64,000 nt of DNA from Streptacidiphilus sp. 4-A2 (GTDB taxonomy: Bacteria; Actinomycetota; Actinomycetes; Streptomycetales; Streptomycetaceae), in assembly GCA_014284505.1 (NCBI GenBank), contig JAAFYY010000001.1:5146001-5210000 (forward strand). Direction: 5' to 3'. Positions 1 to 9,365 of the stretch are shown one piece after another (positions within the stretch are counted from its first letter, which is position 1; each line of letters opens with the position of its first letter). Both the position numbers and the translations under genes were made by a program. Below the pieces are notes generated by a model, which saw only the letters and a list, made by a program, of their open reading frames with translations, did no database searches and was not told the origin of the DNA.

Positions 1-1148
1 CCAGCGCGGGCGACTCGCGCAGGTCCGCGACACCGGGCTTGTAGGCGACGCCCACCAGCAGCCCGCGCGCCGGAGATGCTGAGACCGCGTCGGCGAGCAG
101 CTCACGTACCCGGCGGACCACCTGGCGCGGACGCCCGGCGATGGCGGTCATCGCGGCGTCGATCAGCGGCGAGGATATCCGCTTGGCCGCAGCTGCCAGA
201 GCAGGTAGTGCGCGGTCGCAGGGTATGCAGTGGCCGCCGACGCCGGGCCGGGGTAGAAGGGCATGAAGCCGTAGGGCTTGGTTGCCGCGGCCTCGATGAT
301 CGGCGCCGGGTCCAGCCCCAGTCCGCGGCAGTTCTCGGCGAACTCGTTGGCCAGCGCGATGTTGACGGCCCGGAAGGTGTTCTCCAGAGCTTGGTCATCT
401 CCGCCTCCTCCGGGGAGGCAGCACATGCACCGAGGGCGGTGCGGCGCAGTACGGCGGCGGCCAGCTCGTGGAGCGGGCTCCCGTGCCGCCGACCACCCTG
501 GGCGTGCTCTCCTGGGTGTGCCGGGCGTTGGGGTCGATCCGCTCCGGGGAGAAGGCGACATGGATGTCGGTCCCGGCCACCAGGCCGCGCTCGGCCAGCG
601 GCCGAACCAGCAGGTCACCGGTGGTGCCGACATAGGTGGTGGAGGTGAGCACCAGCAGTTGGCCGGGACGGCATGAGCGACGACGGAGGCACAGGCCGCC
701 GCCATCGCCCGGAGGTCGGGCACCTGGTGCCGGTCGACCGGGGTCGGGACGCAGATCAGCACGGTGGCGGCCCCGGCGACCCGGGCCGGGTCCGAGGTAA
801 GAACGAAGCTGCCGCCCTCACCCCCGGCCGCACCCGCCGCTTCGGCGTCGGCGTCGGCACCGGCTTCGGCACCGGCTTCGGCAAGGCTGGTGGCCAGGCG
901 CTCGTGGTCGCTCGGGAGCAGGTCGACGTCGCGGCGGCGGATCGCGTCCAGCCGGCCTCGCTGACGTCGAGCCCGATGACCCGGTTGCCCGCCGCGAGCA
1001 GGGCGAGGGCGGTGGGCAGGCCCACATAACCGAGCCCGACCACGGCAACCGTCGCGGCTGCGTGCTCCTCCGCCCCGACCTGCGGGTAGGAGTCAGGCCC
1101 TGGTGATGAGCCGTCGGCCACGAGCTCCATGGGCACAGGGAATCGCAT
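1..1148 (-). CDS. Nucleotide-sugar dehydrogenase (UDP-glucose/GDP-mannose dehydrogenase family), partial, frameshifted
   Basis: NAD-dependent four-electron oxidation of a UDP- or GDP-sugar to the uronate, feeding cell-surface glycans. Seen in order: an N-terminal Rossmann motif VVGLGYVGLP, then ICVPTPVD, TSTTYVGTT, FSPERIDP, AFLENTFRAVNI-like text (read as ALENTFRAVNIALANE) and, at the window edge, VGVAYKPGVADLRES from the C-terminal domain. These pieces lie in different frames, so several single-base indels are present, and the last part of the gene lies outside the window. An Ala/Glu/Gly/Asp-rich insert follows the first beta-alpha unit (about 820-910). The ATG at 1148 has GGAG five bases upstream. 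The exact sugar substrate cannot be told. Confidence 0.8.
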
Positions 1149-1319
1149 ATGCACTCCGCAGACGGTCGACGTGGCGTGGTGGCTGGCCGGCCGCATGCGG
1201 GGACCCCGCTGCCCTGCCCTGACTTTGACGGAAGCTCGGCCGTCACTCAGTCGATGCTCAGCGTGGTAAGGCTCGCGTGAGAGGTATGTGGAAGTCAAGT
1301 GAAGATCGAAGCCTAATCG

Positions 1320-1369
1320 TGTGCCAATTAGGCCTATTTAATGTCCTTTTAAGGGAGGACATTGGCACA
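1320..1369. other. Nested inverted repeat in the intergenic region
   Basis: TGTGCCA (1320-1326) pairs with TGGCACA (1363-1369), and inside it AATGTCCT (1340-1347) pairs with AGGACATT (1356-1363). A third pair, CCTAAT (1312-1317) with ATTAGG (1327-1332), overlaps the left arm. The 1149-1401 gap is unusually AT-rich for this genome and holds no gene I can support. It lies downstream of the S53 peptidase and upstream of the sugar dehydrogenase, so it could be a terminator or a protein-binding site; a TTTTT run follows on the + strand at about 1380. Confidence 0.4.
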
Positions 1370-1401
1370 GAATGACCATTTTTGTCCTTCCTGACGTTCT
1401 C

Positions 1402-3633
1402 TCAGCTCTCAGCAAAGCGTGATCGATACGTCATGCGATCACTGCAAACCGTTCCGGAACGGACATGGCCCCCGCCCCCGCCTGCGCGGCGGGACAGGGG
1501 CCATGACTGACCGTCGCGGCTAGCGACGGTCCCCCGGGAGCGCGGGAGGCACCGGCGACCGGAGACACCGGAGGCGCTGGAGGTGCCGGCGGGCCGGGCG
1601 AAGCGGGCGGAGCCCGGGTAGCCGGCGAAGCCCTTGAAGCCGGGGCTGAAGGAGGCCAGATAGCCGGGGCGGGCGAGCCGACCCCGGTCACGTCGTTGTA
1701 GCCCTTGACCGCGTGCAGCGAGCTGTCGTGCCCCATGGTGCGCAGGCTGACGTCGTAGCCGTAGGTGTCGTCCACCCCGTCGTGGTAGTCCACCCGGACC
1801 TGGGCCAGTGCCGTCCGCGGGCCCAGCGGGGTGTCGGTCACCCCGTGGAAGGCCGGGGTGTTGTAGCGCTCGTAGAGCTCGGGGTTGGCGAAGCCCAGCG
1901 GTGCGCCCGCGGCCTGCTCGGCCAGGGCCTGGACGGCGGCGAAGACCGGGCAGGCGACGCTGGTCCCGCCGACCCGGTACTCCCCGTACCTGGTGGAGCC
2001 GTCGGGCCAGGTCTGGGTCTGGCCGACCAGGAAGCCGGTGCCGCTGTCGGCGACCGCGGCCACGTCCGGGACCACCCGCTTGCGGCCGCCATTGGCCCCG
2101 GCCAGCGCGGTCGGCACCACCGGGTACTGGTAGAAGGGCTCGGGCACCCGGGCGCTGGTGCCGCCGCCGGCGCCGGACAGGAAGGTCCCGGGCAGCCGGC
2201 CCCAGTTGCTGCCGTCCTTGCTGAGCGGGGCACCGTCGGTGCCCCAGCCGGTCTCGAAGCCGTAGTTGCCGTTGCGGTCCAGCGCCAGCGAGGTCCCGCC
2301 GACGGCGGTCACCCAGGGCAGCGAGACCGGCGAGCCGACGGTCTTGGCCCCGCTCGCGGCGAGTTCGTCGCCGTCGTCGCCGCTGGAGAAGTAGAAGCCG
2401 ATGCCCTCGACCGCGCCGCGCATGAAGGTCTGGTCGTAGGTCGCGTCGATGGAGGAGTCGGTGTCGGTCTCCAGGTCGCTCCAGGAGTCGCTGACGATGT
2501 CGGCGAGCCGCCGGTCCACGACCTGGTCCAGGGCGTCGGTGAGGTCGGAGTCCTGACAGGAGGTCGCGCCGACATAGACCAGGTCGGCGTCGGGGGCGAC
2601 GCCGTGCACGGCCTCGACGTCCAGGCTCTGCTCGCCGTACCAGCCGGCCGCGCCGCAGCCGCCGGGGAACTCCTGGCTGGCGGCGACCGTGTCGGTCCAC
2701 ACCGCGGGGTCGATCCGGGTCAACTGCCCCTGCCGATAGGGGGCGTCGCCGTGGGCGGCGGCGTACTGGGCGACGTCGGGGCCCAGCGTGGGCGAGTCGA
2801 AGGCGTCCACCACCGCGACCGTGACGCCCTTGCCGGTCAGCCCGGTCGCCGTGGCGCCGTAGGCCCGGCGCAGCTCGGTGGCGTCGAAGCCCTTGACCAC
2901 GAACGGCTGCGCCTTGCCGTACGCCTGGGGGAAGCCGGTCGCCGGGGTGGCGCCGAAGTAGGGCGAGAACGGGCCGGCGTTCACATAGGCCGGGCTGGGC
3001 GGCGGCAGGACGTCGCGGCGGCTGCCGTGCACGGCGCGGTGCGGGGAGGTGTCGAGGCCGGTGACCGCGAGCACCGCCGAGGCGACCGTGGCCGGGCACT
3101 GGCCACGACCGAGGGCGCGGTGTAGGTGCGGCCGTCCTTGCGGTAGGCGTGCAGCTGCACCCCGAAGGCGCGCTGGACGGCGCGGCGGTGCCGCGGACCG
3201 CCAGGTAGTGCGTGCTGGCGTCGGTGACGGTGAACCCGGAGCCGGTCAGCCAGGTGCGGACCGCCGCCACCTGACCGGGGGTGGGCCCGAACCGCCTGGC
3301 GGTCTCGGCCGGGTTCAGGAACCGGCGGTAGGCGGGCGAGGCCGGATCGGACACCGCCCGGGCCAGCGCGGCCAGCCCGGCCGGGTCGCGCCCGGCCAGG
3401 TAGACCCGGGCGCTGGCCGCCGCGGAGGGGTCCACCAGGCCCTGGTCCGTGGCCTGCGCGGTCCAGCCGGGCACGGTGCCGGGCAGCGGCACCCGTACCG
3501 AGGAGGCCACCCCCGTCGCGGCCCGCGCGGGGCCGGCGCCCAGGCCTTCGGCGCCCAGCCCCCCGGCGAACAGCAGTGGGATGGACAGGAGTACGGCGGT
3601 ACCGGTCTTGGGACGGGACCAGCTGCGACGCAT
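1402..3633 (-). CDS. Secreted S53 family (sedolisin/kumamolisin-like) serine-carboxyl peptidase, frameshifted
   Basis: Acid-active extracellular endopeptidase made as a proenzyme. A signal peptide follows the start (MRRSWSRPKTG then a hydrophobic run to ARA). Next comes a pro-kumamolisin activation domain (VYLAGRDPAGLAALARAV, YRRFLNPAETARRFGPT), then the catalytic domain with VAVVDAFDSPT, an EQSLDVEAVHGVAPDA stretch and the catalytic-serine motif GGTSVACPVFAA, and a C-terminal calcium-site region near VTGVGSP. Frames change near 3100-3200 and again near 1680, so the C terminus is uncertain. The ATG at 3633 was chosen over the upstream ATG at 3738 because AGAGAGG precedes it and a signal peptide follows directly. 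Confidence 0.85.
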   Translation of the reverse strand: MRRSWSRPKTGTAVLLSIPLLFAGGLGAEGLGAGPARAATGVASSVRVPLPGTVPGWTAQATDQGLVDPSAAASARVYLAGRDPAGLAALARAVSDPASPAYRRFLNPAETARRFGPTPGQVAAVRTWLTGSGFTVTDASTHYLAVRGTAAPSSAPSGCSCTPTARTAAPTPRPRSWPVPGHGRLGGARGHRPRHLPAPRRARQPPRRPAAAQPGLCERRPVLALLRRHPGDRLPPGVRQGAAVRGQGLRRHRAAPGLRRHGDRADRQGRHGRGGGRLRLAHAGPRRRPVRRRPRRRPLSAGAVDPDRPRGVDRHGRRQPGVPRRLRRGRLVRRAEPGRRGRARRRPRRRPGLCRRDLLSGLRPHRRPGPGRGPAARRHRQRLLERPGDRHRLLHRRDLRPDLHARRGRGHRLLLLQRRRRRRTRRERGQDRRLAGLAALGDRRRRDLAGAGPQRQLRLRDRLGHRRCPAQQGRQQLGPAARDLPVRRRRRHQRPGARALLPVPGGADRAGRGQWRPQAGGPGRGRGRRQRHRLPGRPDPDLARRLHQVRGVPGRRDQRRLPGLRRRPGPGRAGRGRTAGLRQPRALRALQHPGLPRGDRHPAGPADGTGPGPGGLPRRGGRHLRLRRQPAHHGARQLAARGQGLQRRDRGRLARPGYLASFSPGFKGFAGYPGSARFARPAGTSSASGVSGRRCLPRSRGTVASRDGQSWPLSRRAGGGGGHVRSGTVCSDRMTYRSRFAES

Positions 3634-3838
3634 GAAACACCTCTCTGAGAGCAGCGCATATACCTGAAGGTTGCGCAGCCGCAGCTGAGGTCTCCCGCCC
3701 GCACCGCCGATCGCCGGTGCGATGGGCTGATTATTCATCAGTTAGGGTGCACGGCCCGCCTCCTCGGCGCGTACACGCCCCAGTCGGCCGTTCATATGCC
3801 TGCCGCACCCCCGACGCCGGCCCGGACCGCATAGTTCC

Positions 3839-4362
3839 TCACCGGCCGGGGCGCGCGTCGGGCGAAGGGCGCGCGTCGGGCGAGAGGCGCGCGTCGGGCG
3901 AGGAGTGCGCGTCGGGCGAGCCGAAGGGGCCTTCCTCGGTGAAGCGCCGCAGGCCGCGGGCAAAGGCCTCGGCCTCCTCGGGGGGCCAGTCGGCGAGCGA
4001 GGCGCGGATCCGGTCGGCGAGGCGTTCGCGCATGACCGCCACCGAGTCCCGGCCCGGGCCGGTCAGCCGGAGCAGGGTGGCCCGGCGGTCGGCGGGTCGG
4101 GCTCACGGCGCAGCAGACCGGCCTGTTCGAGCCGGTCGGCCCGGCGGGTGACATTGGAGCGGTCGAGCCCGATCTGCGTGCCGAGCTCGGCCGCGCTGCA
4201 CGCCCCGCCCCGGGCCAGCCCGCTGAGGACCGGGTAGGTCAGCTCGTCGATCCCCGCACCCAGCCCTTCGGTCAGATCCTGGTAGAGGCGGGCACGGGTG
4301 CTGCGGCGCAGCAGGGTGCCCAGAGCGTCGGCGATGAGGTGTCCGGCGTCGTTGTTGTCCAC
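3839..4362 (-). CDS. MarR-family transcriptional regulator, frameshifted, with SPDAR tail repeats
   Basis: Winged-helix repressor. Visible: GTLLRRSTRARLYQDL, then the DNA-recognition region CSAAELGTQIGLDRSNVTRR and the wing ADRLEQAGLLRREPDP; one frameshift at about 4090 leads into VAVMRERLADRIRASLADW and a short C-terminal helix. The protein ends in four near-copies of S/R-PDAR, encoded by a GC-rich direct repeat at 3846-3915. The GTG at 4362 is the best start because it leaves the operator region free. The gene is divergent from the NTF2-like gene at 4458, the usual layout of a MarR repressor and its target. Confidence 0.75.
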
Positions 4363-4374
4363 GGCAGTCAGCTT

Positions 4375-4393
4375 AGCGTGCCCCGCGCACGCT
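4375..4393. promoter_or_regulatory. MarR operator candidate 1
   Basis: Inverted repeat AGCGTGC - 5 nt - GCACGCT. It lies 12 bp from the MarR start codon. The same half-sites with the same spacer length recur at 4416-4433, centre to centre about 41 bp (close to four helical turns). Confidence 0.55.
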
Positions 4394-4415
4394 TTTGGTG
4401 GTACGGTTCTCACGA

Positions 4416-4433
4416 AGCGTGCGCAGAGCACGC
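4416..4433. promoter_or_regulatory. MarR operator candidate 2
   Basis: Second copy of the inverted repeat, AGCGTGC - 5 nt - GCACGC, 25 bp before the start of the divergent NTF2-like gene. Two copies in one 95-bp divergent promoter suggest control of both genes by the MarR protein. Confidence 0.55.
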
Positions 4434-4457
4434 ATAATGAACGCCTTGGAGGCAGCC

Positions 4458-4849
4458 ATGTTCCGCACCGACATCTCCACCGCACTGACCGACCTGCTGC
4501 TCACCCCGGCCTCAGCCTGGAGGAGGCGGCGGGCCGGCACTTCGCCCCGGACTACCGGCAGCGCACCGACGGCAGCTGGGCGGACCGCGCCGAGTTCCTG
4601 GACCACATCGCCCATCTGCGCGGAGTCGTCGCCGACGGCAGCGTCGAGGTGCACGAGGAACTGCGCACGGACGAGCTCTATGCCGACCGGCACACGGTGC
4701 GGGTGACCAAGAAGGACGGGTCGACCGTGCAGATGGAGGTCTACCTGTTCGGCGAGTTCGCCCCGGACGGGCGCTTCCGCCGGATCGAGGAGACCACGCT
4801 GCTGCTGTCCGGCGACGAGGCCGACCGCGACCTCGGCAGCGCCCGCTGA
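4458..4849 (+). CDS. Small NTF2/SnoaL-like protein, probable MarR target, frameshifted
   Basis: About 130 residues: MFRTDISTALTDLLLTPGLS-LEEAAGRHFAPDYRQ (one frameshift near 4508), then a segment rich in beta strands, VEVHEELRTDELYADRHTVRV and FRRIEETTLLLSGDEAD. The pattern (a helix pair, then long antiparallel strands, ending in a strand with E-E-T) fits the cone-shaped NTF2-like fold, where members bind or modify small molecules. No substrate can be named. The divergent MarR gene and twin operators suggest it is induced by a small phenolic or similar ligand (inference). Confidence 0.6.
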
Positions 4850-4947
4850 ACGACCGCCCGCTGAACCACCGCCCGGCGGGCCCCTGCCCGCCGAACCGCC
4901 CGCCGGACCGCCCACCGAACCGCGCCGCGGGCAGGGCCGGAAACGAC

Positions 4948-4984
4948 GAGATCCCGCCGGATCACAAGGATCTGGCGGGATCTC
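4948..4984 (-). terminator. Terminator hairpin of tRNA-Ala copy 1
   Basis: An 11-bp perfect stem (GAGATCCCGCC at 4948-4958 with GGCGGGATCTC at 4974-4984), extended inward by GGATC/GATCT. It lies immediately downstream of the minus-strand tRNA. Confidence 0.7.
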
Positions 4985-4991
4985 CCACAAG

Positions 4992-5064
<73 letters not shown>

Positions 5065-5116
5065 ATCGCCCTGCCGCGGTCCCCCGCAGCGGCTAGAGCT
5101 ACTGTACACGGTTCGC

Positions 5117-6655
5117 CTACCTGCCCACCAATCCCTTGTCGCGCCCCGACCTGCGGGGATCGGGGACGGGACGGTCAGGGCCGAGCCGCTGCGGAGGGCG
5201 AAGAAGGAGCCGGCCAGGAACAGGGCCGCGCAGACGGCCGTCACCACGGCCAGGGCGTGGCCGGAGGCGGCCCGGGTGGCCGGGTAGGAGACCTCACCCA
5301 GAAAGACCGAGCCGACCGCCGCGATGCCGATGACCTGGCTCAGCTGGACCACGGTGATCAGCACCCCGCTGGCGTCCGCGGCCTGGGCCGGGTCGACCCG
5401 GCTGAGCGCCCGACTGAACAGCGGGCTGTAGGAGCAGCCGCCGGCCGCGCCGATCAGCAGGAACAGGCCCTCCTGCCAGGCGTCGACCGATGAGCCGCCG
5501 CGCAGCCACCACCCCTGCAACGCGAACTCGACCGCGGCCAGCACCAGGGCGACCGCGGGCATCAGCCGGTGCAGCCGCTGCGGAAGCCGGCGCCAGTACA
5601 GCCCGGCCAGTCCGAGGCCGACCATCATCGGGGCCAGGGTCAGCCCGGCCCGCAGCGGGCCCGCGCCCAGGCCGGTCTGCAGGTGCAGCGTCATCGAGAA
5701 GCTGAAGCCGCTGATCGCGACCATGATCATGAAGATCGCCGCGGCCGGGACCAGCCCGGGCGCGCGCAGCACCCGGCGGTGGATCAGCGGGTGGCCGCCG
5801 CGCTCCGCCAGCCGGTGCTCGAACACCGCGAAGACCCCGAACAGCAGCACCCCCGCCGCGAACATCACCCAGCCCCAGACCGGCCAGTGCTCCTGGTGGC
5901 CCAGTACCAGCGGGACCACCAGCAGCCCGATGGCCGCCGCCAGCAGCACCAGCCCGACCAGGTCCAGGCTGCGCCCGGGGCTGCCCGGGAAGGCCGGCAG
6001 CAGCCTGCGCGAGGCGGCCGCCAGGGCCAGCCCGATCGGCACGTTCACCAGGAAGACCGGACGCCAGCTGGAGCCCAGCAAGTCCGCGCTGACCAGCACC
6101 CGCCCAGGACCTGCCCGGCCAGACCGCCGGTGGCCAGCACCGCCGTGTAGACGCTGAGCGCGCGGACCCGGGAGGCCCCGCTGAAGATCCGCTGGATCAG
6201 GCTCATCACCTGCGGCACCATCAGTGCCGCGCCGACGCCCTGGGCCACCCGGAAGCCGATCAGCGCGGCCGTGTCCGGCGCCAGCCCGCAGGCCAGCGAG
6301 GAGAAGGTGAACAGCAGCAGCCCGTGCTGGAAGACCCTGCCGTAGCCGAGCCGCTCGCCCAGCCGTGCCCCGGTGATCAGCAGCACCGCATAGGCGATGG
6401 TGTAGCCGGCCACCACCAGTTGCAGGGCCGCCCCGGAGGCGCCGAGGTCGGTCTGTATCGAGGGACGGCGACATTGACGATGGTGACGTCGAGCAGCGCC
6501 ATGAACTGACCGGTGAGGATCAGCCCGAGGACCAGCCTCGGCCTGGCCGGGGCCGGGGCCGGTGGCGCGGCAGCGGCGTGCCCCTGGCCGGCCGGGCCGG
6601 CGGGACGGGCGGGCGGCGGGTCGGCGGGCTGTGGCGTGGTGCGCAGCTGGCTCAT
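5117..6655 (-). CDS. MFS drug-efflux transporter, DHA2 (14-TM, EmrB/QacA-like), frameshifted
   Basis: Proton-driven efflux pump. Visible pieces in order: LVLGLILTGQFMALLDVTIV (TM1, with the family motif LD.TIVNVA), VVAGYTIAYAVLLITGARLG, GRVFQHGLLLFTFSSLACGL, the FRVAQGVGAALMVPQVMSLI antiporter-type segment, and further hydrophobic spans to about 5160. At least three frame changes are needed. One reading frame runs on through the tRNA gene; a shift near 5140 would instead stop at 5117, which I take as the true end. The ATG at 6655 opens MSQLRTTPQ. It is divergent from the XRE/MmyB regulator, which probably controls it. Confidence 0.8.
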
Positions 6656-6755
6656 ACGGCCATCCTGGGCGGCCCGGATACAGGTAGTTAGAGCCTGGTG
6701 ATCCTGGTACTGGCAACACCTGTCAGTGGTGTGGATTGTGCGGCACGATGACCGT

Positions 6756-7698
6756 ATGAGCCTGACGGAACTGCCCCCGACGGTCGCCCTTCCCCCCACC
6801 GAAGCAGCAGCAGCCGAAGCGGTGGCGGCGGCCGGTGCCCCGCCCGGGCCGCCGGTACCCGGCGGACCGAGCTCGCGGCCTTCCTGCGGACCCGCCGCGC
6901 CCGGGTGACCCCGGAGGACGTCGGCATGGCGCCCGGCCTGCGCCGCCGCACCCCGGGGCTGCGCCGCGAGGAGGTCGCGCAGCTCGCCGGTGTCGGAGTC
7001 ACCTGGTACACCTGGCTGGAGCAGGGACGCCCGATCAACGCCAGCGAACAGGTGCTCGGCGCCATCGCCCGGACCCTGCGGCTGGACGGCGCCGAGCAGG
7101 CCCATCTGTACCACCTGGCCGGGATCCGCGCCGCACCGCCGCAGCTGGCCGGGTGCCCGGTCTCCCCCGAGATCCAGAGCATCCTGGACGCGCTGAGCCC
7201 GCTGCCCGCCGCGGTCTCCAACGCCCGCTACGACATCCTGCGCTGGAACGACGCCTACCAGGCGCTGTTTCCGGGGCCGACACTGAGCCCCTTCGGGCGG
7301 CGCAACACCCTGTGGTGCACGGCGACCGTCCCGGCCTGCTGCAACCCCTTTGTGAACCGCGCCGAGGAACTCCCGCGGATGGTCGCGGTGCTGCGCTCCG
7401 AGTACGGCCAGCATGTGGGCGAGCCGTACTGGGAGGACTTCATCCGCGATCTGCGCGAGGCCAGCCCGGACTTCGCCCGGCTCTGGGCGCAGCGGGACGT
7501 CGCGGCGCACTCGACCCGGACGAAGATCTTCCGGCACGCGGCGGTGGGCGAGGTGCGGATGACCTCCACCCTGCTCACCGCCCTGGGATGCCCGAGGCCA
7601 GGGTGGTGGTCCATCTGCCGCAGGACGAGGAGAGCCGCGAGCGGATCGGCTGGCTGATCGCCAACCCGCAGGCCCCGGCCGCCACCCACAGGCACTGA
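6756..7698 (+). CDS. XRE-family regulator with MmyB-like ligand-binding domain, frameshifted
   Basis: N-terminal helix-turn-helix (LRREEVAQLAGVGVTWYTWL, then EQGRPINASEQVLGAIARTL) followed by a PAS-like MmyB domain (SNARYDILRWNDAYQALFP, then EYGQHVGEPYWEDFIRDLRE, FRHAAVGEVRMTS), about 300 residues in all. A proline/alanine-rich N-terminal stretch precedes the HTH, with one frameshift at about 6850 and one near 7590 before RVVVHLPQDEESRERIGWL. The protein is probably the repressor of the divergent MFS pump; the 100-bp gap holds both promoters. The ligand is unknown. Confidence 0.8.
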
Positions 7699-7743
7699 GC
7701 GGCCGGGCAGGCAGCAGGCGGGGAACGAGACAGGGGAGAACGA

Positions 7744-7779
7744 AACAGGCCGCCTCCGGATCACCGGAGACGGCCTGTT
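7744..7779 (-). terminator. Terminator hairpin downstream of tRNA-Ala copy 2
   Basis: A 9-bp stem AACAGGCCG/CGGCCTGTT continues inward as CTCCGG/CCGGAG. On the minus strand it is followed by TTCGTTTC. Its sequence differs from the hairpin behind copy 1. Confidence 0.65.
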
Positions 7780-7792
7780 CCTTCTACTGCTG

Positions 7793-7865
<73 letters not shown>

Positions 7866-7919
7866 CGTGGTACTGCTGACTTTCCTGCTGCCGTGCACCA
7901 CCGTGCGGTGGTTCCTGCG

Positions 7920-7991
<72 letters not shown>

Positions 7992-8144
7992 ATGTGTTCC
8001 GTGTTCCGCACTTGGCCGGAAAGCTGTTGTGCGAACGAGGAAGACTTTAGCGGCAGGTGGGCCGAACTGCGAAATCCGGCCCCGCCCGTCGTCCCCCGGC
8101 GCCTGCGAGCGGGCGCCGTCAGGTGCCGCTGTCAGGTGCCGCCG

Positions 8145-8789
8145 TCAGGTGTCGTCGCCGAGCACCGGCTCGGGCAGCGTCCCCGCGTTGTGCTCCTGGA
8201 GCCGCCAGCCACGCGCGCCCTCGCCGAGCACCGACCAGCAGCAGTTGGAGAGCCCGGCCAGGGCCTCCCAGTGGTACGGGTCGAGGCCGAGCAGACGGCC
8301 GATGGCCATCCGGATGGTGCCGCCGTGGCTGACCACCACCAGCGTGCCGCCCTCCGGCAGGGACTTCACCGCGTCCAGGACCACCGGCACGGCTCGGTCG
8401 GCCACCTCGGTGTTGAGCTCGCCGCCGCCCCGGCGCACCGGCTCGCCGAGCCGCCACAGCCGGTACTCCTCGCCGTAGCGCTCCTGGATCTCGGCGTTGG
8501 TCAGGCCCTGCCAGACGCCCGCGTAGGTCTCCCGCAGGCCGGCGTCATGGGTGACGTCCAGACCGGTCACCGCCGCCAGGGCGGCGGCGGTCGCCGCCGT
8601 CCGGCTCAGGTCGGAGGAGATCACCGCGTCCGGGCGCAGCGCGGCCAGCAGCCGGCGGCGCGGCGGGCCTGGGCGACGCCGGTCTCGGTCAGCGGGACGT
8701 CGGTGCTGCCCTGGAAGCGGCCCTCCAGGTTCCAGGCGGTCTGACCGTGCCGCCAGAAGACGATCCGCCGACCGCGTGCCCCCCGTTCA
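8145..8789 (-). CDS. Histidine phosphatase family protein (phosphoglycerate-mutase-like), frameshifted
   Basis: Contains the phosphohistidine motif FWRHGQTAWN near the start, the downstream ISSDLSRTAATA segment, the second catalytic region ETYAGVWQGLTNAEI and the second histidine in VVVSHGGTIRM. About 210 residues. One frameshift at about 8625 separates the RHG part from the rest. No clear ATG or GTG is visible; the coding frame reaches back to the rsfS stop at 8787, so the start is uncertain and the two genes are probably coupled. The substrate is not known; conserved neighbour of rsfS in streptomycetes. Confidence 0.8.
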
Positions 8790-9255
8790 GCGCCGGCTCC
8801 GATCTGCCTCGGCCTCAAGGACCGCCTCGACGTGGTCGAACTCGTTGGGCTCGCGGATGAAGCCCTCCTCGTCGGCCTGGTTGCGGGTGGCCACGGCGTC
8901 GGCGGGCAGGTCCATCTCCGGGCAGTCCTTCCACAGCCGCTCCAGGCCGTAGTAGGAGCGCTCCTCGGAGTGCTGGACGTGGACCACGATGTCCAGGTAG
9001 TCGAGCAGGATCCAGCGGCCCTCGCGCTCGCCCTCGCGGCGCACCGGCTTGGCGTCGAGCTGCTCGCGGAGCGCCTCCTCGATGCCGTCGGAGATGGCCT
9101 TGACCTGGCGGTCGTTGGGCGCGGAGGCGACCACGAAGGCGTCGGTGATGGCGAGGACATCACTGACGTCGAAGGCGATGATTGTGGGCGAGCTTGTCGG
9201 CGGCCGCCTGGGCGGCGGCGTTGACGAGTTCGACGGCACGGTCGGTTGCAGTCAC
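8787..9255 (-). CDS. rsfS: Ribosome silencing factor RsfS, one frameshift
   Basis: Binds ribosomal protein L14 and blocks subunit joining when nutrients are short. Family features: FDVSDVLAITDAFVVASAPN, the RREGEREGRWILLDYLDIVV segment and the RSYYGLERLWKDCPE ending, followed by an acidic tail typical of streptomycetes. About 155 residues. The GTG at 9255 opens VTATDRAVELVNAAAQAAAD, which joins the main frame after one indel near 9180. It sits between the LCP gene and the histidine phosphatase gene as in Streptomyces. Confidence 0.92.
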
Positions 9256-9365
9256 TGGGTGCTCTCGGTTCGGGGACGCGGGTACCCTCCAGGATCTCAT
9301 GAACGGCAGACAGCCCGCGCTGCCGATTCCGCGGGCCGCCGACCCGGCCCGCGGACAACCGGAGG

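Noticed and set aside
1713..3125. A 470-codon open frame antisense to the S53 peptidase
   Set aside because: Shadow of the peptidase gene; no recognisable domain.
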